DNA from: Arenibacter sp. ARW7G5Y1
Lineage (GTDB): Bacteria; Bacteroidota; Bacteroidia; Flavobacteriales; Flavobacteriaceae
DNA length: 64,000 nucleotides
Reading direction: 5' to 3'
Assembly (NCBI RefSeq): GCF_003201775.1
Contig: NZ_QJJZ01000010.1
Location: forward strand, 129,899-193,898
Under the pieces are notes generated by a model. It had not been told where the DNA came from. It did no database searches and saw only the letters and a list, made by a program, of their open reading frames with translations. Below are positions 16,929 to 26,995 of the stretch, piece by piece (the stretch's first letter is position 1; every line of letters starts with the position of its first letter). The translations under genes and the position numbers were made by a program.

Positions 16929-18305
16929 TTATATCTTAACATAGTCCGTACCATAAGGCTTTCTCTGTACCCTGTGCAACATAGCGTTGGCCTCATCGTC
17001 ATTGATAAACATCTCCTTCTCGTTGTCCCATTCCAATTTTCTATCAAATTGCATGGCAATGTCACTGATCAAACAAGTTACACAGGCCTTGTGTCCTTTT
17101 TCAATAGGTGAAATAGGTGCCTTACGTGTTTTAATGCAGTCCAACCAATTCCCGTGCTGATCATCTATCTTCTCCAAATGGGTCTCGTTCTCACCGATAA
17201 CCGATTCCAAAATCTTGGGATCGGAAGCATTTAGGGCTTTACTACTCTTTTCTTGATCTACAGGGTCGGAAGCCGAAGCCGTATAAGCACCTCGGGATAC
17301 AAAGATCCAACCATCGGTACCTTCATAACGTATTCCGTTGGTATAACCACCACTGGTATAGACCGTAATTCCATTGTCGTATTCGTGTTTCACAAAGAAA
17401 TCCCCATGTACATTCCACAGACCCGATTTAGGGAATTCCGCCAAAGCCTCTACTGATTTTGGCCCTGATAGTTCCGTGTCCATTCCCCATGCCGCTGAAT
17501 CATAATGGTGTTGTCCCCAACCTGTGATCATCCCTGCACCGTAGCTTCTTAAGCGAAGCCAACCCGGCCTGCTATAACCCTGTTGCGGGTGCACACCAAT
17601 TTCGGTATAAGGCACCTCTGGGGTCGACCCCAACCACATATCAAAATTTAAATTTTTAGGTACCGGCATGGCAGGTGCTTCCGGTCCTGCAGGATCTCCG
17701 GGAAGTCCGACCTTAACCGTATGTATTTTTCCTATGCGGCCATTTCTGACCAGCTCGGCAGCCACCCGAAATTGGGGCATGGCTCTTTGCTGTGTTCCAA
17801 CTTGAAGTATAACACCCGTTTTTTGTACGGCCTCACGCAACTGTTGTCCTTCCCTCACGGTTAAGGATGTAGGTTTTTGCAGATAAATATCCTTTCCTGC
17901 CAATGCTGCCTCCATTGCAGGCTGGGAGTGCCAATGGTCGGGTGTACTGATAACCACAGCATCTATATCCTTATTGAGTAACATTTCCCTATAGTCATCG
18001 TAGATTTTGGTATCCATGTATTTTTCCTTCCCCGTTTTCTCCTTGTAGAACTTATCTACCAAAACCTTGGCATCGGCAGCCCTATTGGAATCCAGATCAC
18101 ATACGGCGATGTAACGGGATTGGTCAAATCTGATGGTATCGCGAATATCATGGTCACGGGCAATTCGACCACAACCAATTTGCCCTATATTAATCTTATT
18201 GCTCGGTGCGTTCTTTCCAAATACACTTGCTGGAACTATAGTTGGAAAGCCAACTACGGCCGCAGTGGTCAATAAGGAGTTATTAATGAATTTTCTTCTT
18301 TGCAT
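16929..18305 (-). CDS. Exported Gfo/Idh/MocA-family oxidoreductase
   Basis: This 458-residue protein carries a twin-arginine-like leader (MQRRKFINNSLLTTAAVVGFPTI...), so it is probably exported folded with bound cofactor. The Rossmann motif IGQIGCGRIARDHD and the family loop YLQKPTSLTV (EKP is changed to QKP) are present, then VQVGTQQR-type and HYDSAAWGMDTE segments. Several such Tat-exported Gfo/Idh/MocA proteins act on glycosides, including glycosidase-like oxidation/elimination chemistry. It precedes the lipoprotein paralogue by 101 bp and follows the PmoA-family gene. Inference: oxidative attack on the saccharide imported by the neighbouring SusCD. Confidence 0.87.
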   Translation of the reverse strand: MQRRKFINNSLLTTAAVVGFPTIVPASVFGKNAPSNKINIGQIGCGRIARDHDIRDTIRFDQSRYIAVCDLDSNRAADAKVLVDKFYKEKTGKEKYMDTKIYDDYREMLLNKDIDAVVISTPDHWHSQPAMEAALAGKDIYLQKPTSLTVREGQQLREAVQKTGVILQVGTQQRAMPQFRVAAELVRNGRIGKIHTVKVGLPGDPAGPEAPAMPVPKNLNFDMWLGSTPEVPYTEIGVHPQQGYSRPGWLRLRSYGAGMITGWGQHHYDSAAWGMDTELSGPKSVEALAEFPKSGLWNVHGDFFVKHEYDNGITVYTSGGYTNGIRYEGTDGWIFVSRGAYTASASDPVDQEKSSKALNASDPKILESVIGENETHLEKIDDQHGNWLDCIKTRKAPISPIEKGHKACVTCLISDIAMQFDRKLEWDNEKEMFINDDEANAMLHRVQRKPYGTDYVKI

Positions 18306-18375
18306 TTTTTTTGATTTTAATTTAATTCACAAATTATTTGGTTAAAAACTTGGGTGTTTTCCCCTGTTCCCATAT

Positions 18376-19602
18376 TTAATTCTTAACAATTTTGGGCATC
18401 TCCGCAAAACTCTTCCAATAGGATTCCGCTTCCTCAGCTGTAAGTTTACCATCAAAAACCACCATCCTATATTTTAATCGATAGTCCTTATTGGGCTCTA
18501 TTTTCCATTCCTCGTGACGAATAGGACAGAATTCAAAAAACATATCCCCCCTGCCCCCATTTCCATCAATAGGCCATATACGCATTGGCTCTGGGTGGGA
18601 CCTATTTTCCGGATAACTTAAAAACAGTACACCATTGGTTCCCTTGCCGTTGGAGGATTCCCCAGTGACCATACACCAGCGGGCGTTGGTGCCATCTGCG
18701 GTGAGACGATCGTTGCCTTCCGAGGTAAGCACTGTACAATTATCCTTATGCCAACGCTCGGTAAACCTCATCCCTAACCCCCCTCCATAGCGATAGGCTT
18801 CAAAAAGAATACCATTCTCCAAAGGGGAAGTAAAACTAGTAGTGTAATCTACCATATACCTATCCGGGCGATCCAAGTCCCACACCTTCACGTCCAAATC
18901 TTCGTTCAAGGCTATTCGATTATCCTCGGTAGCTTGTAGGTTAATATGTTCTTGACGGGCATTGAAGCCCCCATATACATCTCCGGAATAAGTATCATTA
19001 AAAGCCTTAAAAAGTACGGTACCTTGGCGCTCCACCAAATTCCAGAAGTCCACCCTCTCCCCTTCAATCCGGGTATGTGTCCAAGGACCCCATATGCCAT
19101 AATGATGGTAATGATCAGGAGGTTGAATACGGCTTAGCGTATCTCCCGATGGAGTAAGCATAGGATGGAGGTATCCGGATTTCCGAAAGATGGAATCCAC
19201 ACCTTCTGGAGGGTAGGTCATTCCATACCTATAGGTGAGCAAGGGAACGGAACCCTTTGACAATTGGAGGTTTCCATTTCTTTTATCCACATTAACCCCT
19301 TCTATACCATGGCCCTTAGCCTCTTCCTTTACTATTTCATAAGAACTGGTATTGTTAGGCGTATGAACAAACCATAGTCTTTTCCGATCATTATCAATCT
19401 GAAAAGGTATCTGTTTACCATTATTCATCAATACCAAATTACTTTGGCCGTCCATTCCTCCCAACCCCAAAGTATCCATTTTTAAAGATACTGGGGAGGC
19501 TTGTAAAATGCCATCCTTCTCCGCTATTCTAAACCTATATGATTCATTGTGGTTACATGACTGTATCAGCAATAAAACATAAACAAGAAATACATACTTC
19601 AT
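18376..19602 (-). CDS. PmoA-family (DUF6807) lipoprotein
   Basis: This 408-residue protein has a lipoprotein signal (LLLIQSCNHNE, Cys16). The region GYLHPMLTPSGD, PPDHYHHYGIWGPWTH and the later GGGLGMRFTERW and DNGNGGRGDMFFEF-like segments match the family annotated as 'PmoA-related'; despite the name it is not part of a methane monooxygenase. Its molecular role is not established. The family is common in Bacteroidota and Planctomycetota loci with Gfo/Idh/MocA and ThuA proteins, as here. It lies 56 bp after susD in the same operon. Confidence 0.8.
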   Translation of the reverse strand: MKYVFLVYVLLLIQSCNHNESYRFRIAEKDGILQASPVSLKMDTLGLGGMDGQSNLVLMNNGKQIPFQIDNDRKRLWFVHTPNNTSSYEIVKEEAKGHGIEGVNVDKRNGNLQLSKGSVPLLTYRYGMTYPPEGVDSIFRKSGYLHPMLTPSGDTLSRIQPPDHYHHYGIWGPWTHTRIEGERVDFWNLVERQGTVLFKAFNDTYSGDVYGGFNARQEHINLQATEDNRIALNEDLDVKVWDLDRPDRYMVDYTTSFTSPLENGILFEAYRYGGGLGMRFTERWHKDNCTVLTSEGNDRLTADGTNARWCMVTGESSNGKGTNGVLFLSYPENRSHPEPMRIWPIDGNGGRGDMFFEFCPIRHEEWKIEPNKDYRLKYRMVVFDGKLTAEEAESYWKSFAEMPKIVKN

Positions 19603-19658
19603 TTAAAACAGGTTTAAAGGATGGAATTTACAAAAAACAAATTAACTCACTACAACTA

Positions 19659-21509
19659 TTATTCTTCAGGTATGGTCGTCAGTGGCGGGATATTATTTTC
19701 CGCCCCTGGATAACCTTCGTTTTGATTTATCACTCCCTGTGTATTGGCATTGATTGCCGAAGCGGGGATGGGCCATAGCACATGATAGGGACTCATGGTA
19801 TATTCATCTCCGTGAATGGTTTTAACCCCCTTATTGTAAAAATCGGTCACTTCCATGATACGATCATACCAAAAATTATCGGTAGAGAAGTTATCCAAAC
19901 TATAGGTCTTACCATTATAGGCAGCTTTGCCAGTCTTGGCAAAAATATAAGCGATACGTGTCAGTTCGGTTTTTCTTCCCTCCTCGTAGTACAGTTCCCT
20001 TGCCCGCTCATCCAAGATATAGGCAATATCCACATCTGCCGCAGTAATTTCATCGGCCTCGGCCCTTCTTCTTACCACATTGATATCTTCTGCCGCTGCG
20101 CCTAAATTTCCTTTCCAGAAATAGGCCTCGGCCCTTAGCAAATAAGTTTCAGCCACCCTATACACATACCAATCGCCATGACCACCGGACGGTTTCACAT
20201 TTAAGGGATCTGGAACGAAAAATTTGTAATGTGGAAAGCCGTACCAATTCCTTATGGTATCTGAACAAAGTGGGGTTCCATTTGGTAAATAAAGCTCCAA
20301 ATTCTTTCCGTAATATGAGTTTCCTGAACTTTGTAGGCTAGGTGCATTGTACACTAAATCTTCCATATCGTACCAATTTCCCAGCTTATGACGTTGATCG
20401 TTATTAGCGTTTTTCCAAATCTCCTTGGTACTATAATGAGTACCCCTATTTCTGCCAATACCCCTACCTATTGCAGTGACCTGATCGATATCTATTCCCG
20501 GGGCATCGGACATTCCATTCTGGCCATCAGGAGTATTGATAAAACGCCACCAAAGTGGAACGGCTTGCCTTTGTATACTGGTACCGCCTGAATAATCTCC
20601 ATTGTCCTCATACCCCAATCTATCTATAACCACCAATATTCCCTCGGTATTACCGGAAATACTTTTGTTTTCCACTCGGTGCAGATCCCAGGTCACATCC
20701 TTTTCTGGGTTATCGGCATCAATACCAAACCTGTCCGTTGTTAGGGTGTGGGTTCCGCCATTGATTATTTGTGATGAAGAGGCTATTGCTTCATCAAAAT
20801 CGCCCAAGGCAAGATTAACTTTTGTCAACAGATGCAAGACTGCATCCTTATTGATATCGCCATTGTTGGCCACTGCATTCACCATAGGCACTGCCATATT
20901 GAGGTCCTCCTGCATTTTTCTGAGGATCGTCTCCCTTGCTGTAGTAACAAAATCCAAGCGTGCCGAGGTGATCTCCTCCAATATTAAGGGAACATCCCCA
21001 AATTGCTGGGTCAACCTATAATACCTGTAGGCCCTATGAAACAGAGCACGTCCCATAATATCATTTTTCTGAGCATCACTCTCAAAGGTGGCATCATTCA
21101 ATCTACCAATTACGGTATTGGCATATTTTATGCCTTTATAGAATTCTTCCCAAAACCAACCAATCCTATTGGCATCAGCACTATTGAGCCTAGCATCGGG
21201 CAAGATCAGCAAGTTTAAATCCTGGGCAGGACCTGATTTGTCCGTAGTTCCTTCTACCGAGACCTCGGAAAAGATATTTTCCGTAATCATGGGGGCGCCA
21301 TCTCCGTAAAACTCAGCCCTTAAATTTCTCATTGCCTGTGACAAAAGACTATTGAGCCCTTCTGGCGTATCCAAGGCATTACTGGGCGTAAAGAACGATT
21401 GCGGATCTGCATCCAAGAATTCTTCCTCACAACCCGTAAAGGCCAAAGACAGAATTAGGATAAAGCTAAAAAAGGCTTTTCTATAATTATATATAATTTT
21501 TCTCATCAT
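19659..21509 (-). CDS. SusD/RagB-family surface glycan-binding lipoprotein
   Basis: This 616-residue protein has a lipobox (LAFTGCEEEFLD, Cys27) followed by the SusD-typical start ...FLDADPQSFFTPSNALDT. Helical TPR-like content (RALFHRAYRYYRLTQQFGDVPLI) and the C-terminal DERARELYYEEGRKTEL segment are classic RagB/SusD features. It sits at the cell surface as the lid of the SusC channel and binds the oligosaccharide before import. The gene starts 13 bp after its SusC partner, which carries an in-frame stop (see 21523-24663), so the pair's function in this isolate depends on that stop. Confidence 0.93.
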   Translation of the reverse strand: MMRKIIYNYRKAFFSFILILSLAFTGCEEEFLDADPQSFFTPSNALDTPEGLNSLLSQAMRNLRAEFYGDGAPMITENIFSEVSVEGTTDKSGPAQDLNLLILPDARLNSADANRIGWFWEEFYKGIKYANTVIGRLNDATFESDAQKNDIMGRALFHRAYRYYRLTQQFGDVPLILEEITSARLDFVTTARETILRKMQEDLNMAVPMVNAVANNGDINKDAVLHLLTKVNLALGDFDEAIASSSQIINGGTHTLTTDRFGIDADNPEKDVTWDLHRVENKSISGNTEGILVVIDRLGYEDNGDYSGGTSIQRQAVPLWWRFINTPDGQNGMSDAPGIDIDQVTAIGRGIGRNRGTHYSTKEIWKNANNDQRHKLGNWYDMEDLVYNAPSLQSSGNSYYGKNLELYLPNGTPLCSDTIRNWYGFPHYKFFVPDPLNVKPSGGHGDWYVYRVAETYLLRAEAYFWKGNLGAAAEDINVVRRRAEADEITAADVDIAYILDERARELYYEEGRKTELTRIAYIFAKTGKAAYNGKTYSLDNFSTDNFWYDRIMEVTDFYNKGVKTIHGDEYTMSPYHVLWPIPASAINANTQGVINQNEGYPGAENNIPPLTTIPEE

Positions 21510-21522
21510 TATTATTTTTTTA

Positions 21523-24500
21523 TTAAAGACTTAAATCGATTCCAAAGGTGAAAAACCTAGGTGTTGGCAAACTTGCATCGGTATCAAAATCACCATCATC
21601 ACCTAATATCCTACCTTCTATATTGGTAGGCTCCGGGTCATAAAAGTCCCAATGAGGTGCATAAACCGCCACATTTCTAACATTGGCATACAACCTAAGA
21701 CTTTGCAAAGACAACTTTTCAAGAAGGGGCTTTGGAAATCTATAAGCCAATGTAATATTACTCAACCTAATAAACGAAGCATCACGCCAAATGGTAAAGC
21801 TTGAACTTCCGTCACTTGAAAACAATCTGGCATAATCATTTATAGGATTGTCAGGTGTCCAATAGGGTGTTTGGATGGAGTTGGTCCTATCTATAAAACC
21901 GTTTCTGTTTTTGGCTTCATTAAATACCCTTTTTTGACCCCAATTGGAATAGACCTCAAAAGAAAAATCAAAATTCTTTAGCATCGTGAACCTATTGGAC
22001 ATGGCCCAACTAAACCTAGGTGATCTATGTCCCTGAAAAACATTGTCCTCCACGGTAAAGTCCCCACTATTATCCACATCCCTAATTTTCCAATCCCCGG
22101 GAAAAACACCGTATTCGGCAGCTTCAGCAGCCTCATTTGTCTGCCAAATCCCTATGGCTTCCTGGCCCCAGATAACGTCGGTGGCCTGACCTATAAAACG
22201 CTGATTGGTAATGTCATCCAATTCGTTCCCATTTTCATCAAGATCGCCATATAACTTCCTGATTTTATTTCTGTTCAAAGAGAAATTAAAATTGGTATTC
22301 CACTGAAAATTTTCCCTATTGATGTTTTGGGTAGCCAAGGTGAATTCCAGACCTTTATTTTCAATTTCCCCCAAATTGGTGGTTACATTGTTGAAACCTA
22401 TAATATTCGGCAATTGTCTGGTTACAATTAAATCGTTGGTAATATTTTGGTAAGCCTCAATAGACCCCTCAACCACTCCGTTGGCCAGACTGAAGTCCAA
22501 CCCTAAATTGGTAGCCTTGGTACGCTCCCACCTAAGCGCATTGTTTTCTTGGGTTCCATTGTCAAAAGTAGGCACGGTAATAACATTACCCCCGGCATCC
22601 ACATTCAAATATTTGTTCGCATTAAGCTTGGACAATGCAGTAAACCTTCCAATATCCCTGTTCCCATTTTCCCCATAGGACAATCTAAGCTTAAGGAAAT
22701 CAATAAATTCCGAATTAAAAAAAGATTCGTTGGAAATGGTCCAAGCCCCTGCTATGGAAGGAAAATATGCCCGTTTATTATTGGCCCCAAAAGCAGAGTA
22801 ACCATCCCTACGCATGGTCATCGTTAAAAGATAACGGGAGTCATAATTATAATTCAATCGCGTCATCATGGCATCCCCTGTACTGGTCACATCTTCACTC
22901 TCGGCGATCTGAACCGTTCCCAATTCCAAGGCACTGTAACCCAGGGCATCACTAGGCTCAAAGGTATTGGCCCTGGCACGGGTTTCATAACTTTGAAACT
23001 TCTCACCATACACCAAAAACATTAAATTAAAGGAGTGTTTGTCCACTGTCTTGTCCCAGCGTAAAATGTTATCCAACTGCCATTCATTGATCTTGGTCAC
23101 TTTCCTTTCCGCCGAGCCCACTACGTTTTGTGGACTGGCCGCTAAGGCATGGTTATAATATTCCTGAAATTCCAAGCGATTGGTATACCCTATTTCATAG
23201 GAGAAACCCAGAGGCAACTTAAGCTTGGCATACACCCTGGAGTTAAAGGTATGGTCCAAATCTATACGGTCGTTAAATTTTTGAGCCAAAAATGCGTTAA
23301 CGGCCCCTGCCCCATTGTCGTCCTGAGGACTTAAGCGAATATTTCCCTCATCATCAAATTCGGAACCCCAGGGGGAAGATCTTTCTATCTGACCCCGGTC
23401 GGCTGCAATAAAACCTTCATTACGTTTGGCAAATTGGGTATTCATTCCAACGGTCAACCAATCGGTAATTTTAGCATCCAAATTTAATCGAGATCGCAAG
23501 GCTTCGAATTTCTCTCCATCAAAAATGCCTTCATTGGAGGTTCTGCCAATGGACCAATAATAATTTAATCCCCCCTTACGTCCGGAGATACTGGTATTGA
23601 TATCGTTACGAAATCCGGTCTGCATTATCCTATCATACCAATTGATACTATTTCCTGCCAAGTAATTTTCGATTTACACATCCTGGAACCCAATTCTATT
23701 TAACCAGGCCCTGGTTGGGTCACCGGCAGATCCATCATAGGCCAACCATTGATCCAAGGTTACACCGGACGGCAAGTTATTGGGATCGTCATACCTACCT
23801 GGATTGTCAATAGTGTTTTGCGGGTTGATACTTTTAAATACATCGGTTCTCCAGTCTACATACCCCTGGGCATCGTATGGCCGCTCCTTATAAGCATCTG
23901 TTGCCATACCCACACTGGTGTTGATATTAATGGTAGGCTTATCACTTGTACCTCGTTTTGTGGTGACCAAAATAACACCACTTGCCCCCCTTGCCCCGTA
24001 AACAGCGGCAGAACTGGCATCCTTCATAACATCAAGTTTATCTATATCTGAGGGCGCAATATCTGAAAGGTCCCCATTATAGATCATTCCGTCCACTACT
24101 ATTAATGGACTAGAACCGGCACTAAGACTGTTGTTTCCTCGAATTCGGATTTGACTGGTACCTTTGGGGGAGGCGGAAAGCCCAATACTAAGGCCGGCCA
24201 CATTCCCTCTCAATACATCGGTCACCGAATTGGTAGATTGGTCCGAAAGAGCGGCGGCATCAACTTGGGATATAGCCCCGGTTAAATCCTTCTTTTTCAC
24301 CGCCCCATACCCCACCAATACCACCTCATCCAAGGTAGAAGCAGTAGATTGCATAGTAACATTGATTTGGGCGCTACCATTAACAGGTATTTGCTGTTCC
24401 TCGAAACCAATATAACTAATCGTTAATATGGCATTTTGGCTGGCCACCTCAAAACTAAAGTTGCCATCAAAATCGGACACTACCCCATTGGTAGTCCCTT

Positions 24501-24663
24501 TTTCAACAATTGACGCTCCTGGTAGCGGAACGCCAAACTCATCCACAACGGTCCCCGAAACGGTGAAACCATCTTGCCCATAAACGGACATTGAAAATAA
24601 TGTACAGAGAAGCGTTAAAAGTAATAACGCCCTGCACCTAACTTTTTTTAATGAATTTCTCAT
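21523..24663 (-). pseudogene. SusC/RagA TonB-dependent receptor interrupted by one in-frame stop codon
   Basis: Two open frames, 23674-24663 (329 residues) and a downstream piece (to 21523), lie in the same frame and are separated only by TAA at 23674-23676 and four sense codons. Read through the stop, they give a protein of about 1046 residues, normal for SusC: signal peptide, carboxypeptidase-like domain (SGTVVDEFGVPLPGASI), TonB plug (VLVGYGAVKKKDLTG ... VYGARGASGVILVTTKRG) and beta-barrel ending in FGIDLSL. The context NRIGFQDV-stop-IENYLAGN fits GAA (Glu) changed to TAA by one substitution. All surrounding sequence is conserved and no other lesion is seen, so the mutation is recent, or a sequencing error, or the codon is read through. 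Confidence 0.85.
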
Positions 24664-24751
24664 ACATAAATGTTTAAAGTTGGTTAGTTATTGAATTTTA
24701 ACCATGACCGGAAAACCCAATCATGGTTGCATTTTGAACAAATCTATATAA

Positions 24752-24770
24752 TTGCAACTTATTACGCAAC
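24752..24770. promoter_or_regulatory. Candidate LacI operator in front of the susC-led operon
   Basis: TTGC (24752-24755) and GCAA (24766-24769) form an imperfect inverted repeat, and the right side TTACGCAAC (24762-24770) recurs exactly at 24920-24928 beside lacI. It lies about 90 bp upstream of the susC start. Further TTGCA copies flank it (24727, 24774). Confidence 0.4.
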
Positions 24771-24907
24771 CGATTGCACTAATAAATTGATGTTTTATAA
24801 CCAAATAATTATTTTTTGTTTAATAAATCATATAATTAATATGTAATTCCACATTATTTATAACTACCATTCATTTATACTTTAATAATAAAATTTTATT
24901 TGTAATA

Positions 24908-24930
24908 TTGTTGCATAGTTTACGCAACAA
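24908..24930. promoter_or_regulatory. Candidate autoregulatory operator of the LacI gene
   Basis: TTGTTGC (24908-24914) and GCAACAA (24924-24930) are perfect 7-bp inverted arms around a 9-bp spacer, ending 8 bp before the LacI-type regulator's ATG. Position and symmetry fit autoregulation by the adjacent gene. Confidence 0.5.
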
Positions 24931-24938
24931 CAATTAAT

Positions 24939-25952
24939 ATGGACAAAAGAATTACAATTTACGATTTGGCAAAAACCTTGGGTGTTTCTGCCGGAACCGT
25001 AAGCAGGAGTCTGAACGACCATCCGTCCATAAGTCAAAAAACCAAGGATCGCGTAATCTTTATGGCAAATGAACTGGGCTACAAAACCAATAAATTTGCT
25101 GTAAACCTTAGCAAACAGAAATCCAATACCATAGGTGTTATTGTCCCTAAGCTCAATTCCATTTTTATGTCCACTGTTTTGGCGGGGATAGAAAAAGTGG
25201 CCAATGAAGCCGGTTACAACCTGATTATTAGCCAGTCTTTGGAGTCTATGGAAAAAGAAAAATTAAATGCAAAAACACTTTACGATAGTGGAGTTGATGC
25301 CCTTTTGGTATCCTTGGCCTATGACACTACGGACTTTGTACACTTTGCAAATTATATTAAAAACAAAATACCGCTGATATTTATTGACAGGGTTCACAAT
25401 TTACCAAATTGTTCCACTATTATAATCGATAACAAATCAGCTGGATTTGAGGCTACAGAACATTTGATAGCACAGGGCTGCAAAAATCTGCTACATATTA
25501 GTGGCAATCTAAAGCGTAATGTTTACTCCGAGCGACTGAAAGGATTTCAGGAAGCGCTGGCCAAACACAATTTAAAATTTAAAGATGCCAATTTACTGGA
25601 ATCCGATCTTGCCCCCAGCAGTGTTAAAGAAGTTATTGCGCACATCAAGAGTGTTGACATTCCCATTGATGGATTGTTTGTAGCCAACGACACCTTTGCC
25701 GCCCATTGTATTAAGGAACTAAAAAAAGAGAAATACAATATCCCCAGTGATATAAAAATTATTGGATTTAATAATGACCCTATCTCGGAACTGGTCACGC
25801 CTGCCCTAAGCACTATTAATTATCCAGGATACGAATTAGGTGTTTTGGCGGGACAAAGTGTTATTAGCCATTTAAATGGGGGTATAGACTTACATCCCGC
25901 AAATTCAATTACCCTAAGACATAAATTGATTATAAGAGAATCTACACTTTAA
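24939..25952 (+). CDS. LacI-family transcriptional regulator
   Basis: This 337-residue regulator has an N-terminal HTH (ITIYDLAKTLGVSAGTVSRS, residues 6-25) with hinge helix and a periplasmic-binding-protein-like sensor domain starting at NTIGVIVPKLNSIFMS. It is divergent from the SusC-led operon with a 275-bp shared gap that holds two related inverted repeats (24752-24770 and 24908-24930). Twelve bp separate it from the following thuA-like gene, so they are co-transcribed. Inference: it senses a sugar acid or its derivative and represses the operon and itself. The effector is unknown. Confidence 0.93.
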   Translation: MDKRITIYDLAKTLGVSAGTVSRSLNDHPSISQKTKDRVIFMANELGYKTNKFAVNLSKQKSNTIGVIVPKLNSIFMSTVLAGIEKVANEAGYNLIISQSLESMEKEKLNAKTLYDSGVDALLVSLAYDTTDFVHFANYIKNKIPLIFIDRVHNLPNCSTIIIDNKSAGFEATEHLIAQGCKNLLHISGNLKRNVYSERLKGFQEALAKHNLKFKDANLLESDLAPSSVKEVIAHIKSVDIPIDGLFVANDTFAAHCIKELKKEKYNIPSDIKIIGFNNDPISELVTPALSTINYPGYELGVLAGQSVISHLNGGIDLHPANSITLRHKLIIRESTL

Positions 25953-25964
25953 CAAATATCTACA

Positions 25965-26882
25965 ATGAACAAAACAATTTACAGCTGGCTTACCTTCCTT
26001 TTTGTTGGAACAGTTTTCGCCCAAGGATTAGAAGAATTTCCCATTACAGAACAATGGCTTTCCAAAATTGAATCCCTTGCTCCTTCTGCACCTAGAATTC
26101 CTGCAGAAACGAAAAAAATATTGGTTTTTTCACAGCACACGGGATTCTATCATTGGACCATTCCCCACAACGACGAAATGCTGAAAATTCTGGGTAGAAA
26201 ATCTGGGGCCTTTGAGGTCATCATTGCACACGACATAGACAGTTTTGACAAAAAGAATTTAAAGCAATACGATGCCGTAATCTTGAACAACTCCAATCCG
26301 GCCGGACCTAAACGGGACTTGTTCTGGGACCTACTAAAGAAGAACACTACCTTGAACGACAATACCATAGCCAAGATGGCGGCCGAATATGAAAAGAATT
26401 TGATGGATTATGTTGCAAAGGGCGGAGGTCTAATGATTCTGCACGGTGCAATCACCGTACAAAACAATTCCAAGGAATTCAGTAGGTTGGTAGGTGGAAG
26501 CTTTGACTACCACCCCAAACAACAGGAAATGCATTTAAAGGAGGTGAACCCAAACCACCCCATGGTACAGGCCTTTAAAGGAAAGGGCTTTACCCACGTG
26601 GATGAACCCTATTTCTTTAACAATGCCTATTCCGATTATAATTTTAGACCCTTACTGTACATTGAAGCTGATAAATTGGAAGGTGTTAAAAAAGAAGTTA
26701 CGGACAATACCATCTACGTTTCTTGGATAAAGCGGCACGGTAAAGGAAGGGTGTTTTACAGCTCTCCTTCCCATAACGCCCAAAGCATGAATCATCCGGA
26801 ATTGCTTCAATTCTTTTTGGATGGTATGCAATACGTTGTGGGCGACTTAAAATGTGATGATAGCCCTATAGGAAAACCATGA
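25965..26882 (+). CDS. ThuA-domain protein, exported
   Basis: This 305-residue protein has a signal peptide (to about FVGTVFAQG). The ThuA fold belongs to the glutamine-amidotransferase-like superfamily without the usual catalytic Cys; typical segments here are ILVFSQHTGFYHWTIPHND, GGGLMILHGAITVQ, HPMVQAFKG, HVDEPYFF and KRHGKGRVFYSSPSHNAQS. ThuA proteins were named from trehalose utilisation and are tied to 3-keto-glycoside pathways. It follows the LacI gene by 12 bp. A role in periplasmic handling of an oxidised sugar fits the neighbouring exported Gfo/Idh/MocA and PmoA-family proteins, but this is inference. Confidence 0.85.
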   Translation: MNKTIYSWLTFLFVGTVFAQGLEEFPITEQWLSKIESLAPSAPRIPAETKKILVFSQHTGFYHWTIPHNDEMLKILGRKSGAFEVIIAHDIDSFDKKNLKQYDAVILNNSNPAGPKRDLFWDLLKKNTTLNDNTIAKMAAEYEKNLMDYVAKGGGLMILHGAITVQNNSKEFSRLVGGSFDYHPKQQEMHLKEVNPNHPMVQAFKGKGFTHVDEPYFFNNAYSDYNFRPLLYIEADKLEGVKKEVTDNTIYVSWIKRHGKGRVFYSSPSHNAQSMNHPELLQFFLDGMQYVVGDLKCDDSPIGKP

Positions 26883-26915
26883 TCCAACATCCTATCAAGA
26901 TTATGTCATCCCAAA

Positions 26916-26948
26916 AAAAATGCGCATCCCAAAGAGATGCGCATTTTT
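26916..26948. terminator. Bidirectional intrinsic terminator
   Basis: A perfect 13-bp stem (AAAAATGCGCATC at 26916-26928 with GATGCGCATTTTT at 26936-26948, 7-nt loop) has U-runs on both strands. It ends the convergent lacI-thuA and cytochrome-uxaC transcripts. Confidence 0.9.
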
Positions 26949-26995
26949 AATTTTATTCTAGAAATAACAACCATGAACAACCAATTTAAAGAGTG

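Noticed and set aside
21523-23661. Separate gene starting at TTG inside the SusC barrel
   Set aside because: Same frame as the upstream half and lacks signal peptide and plug; it is the second half of one interrupted SusC.
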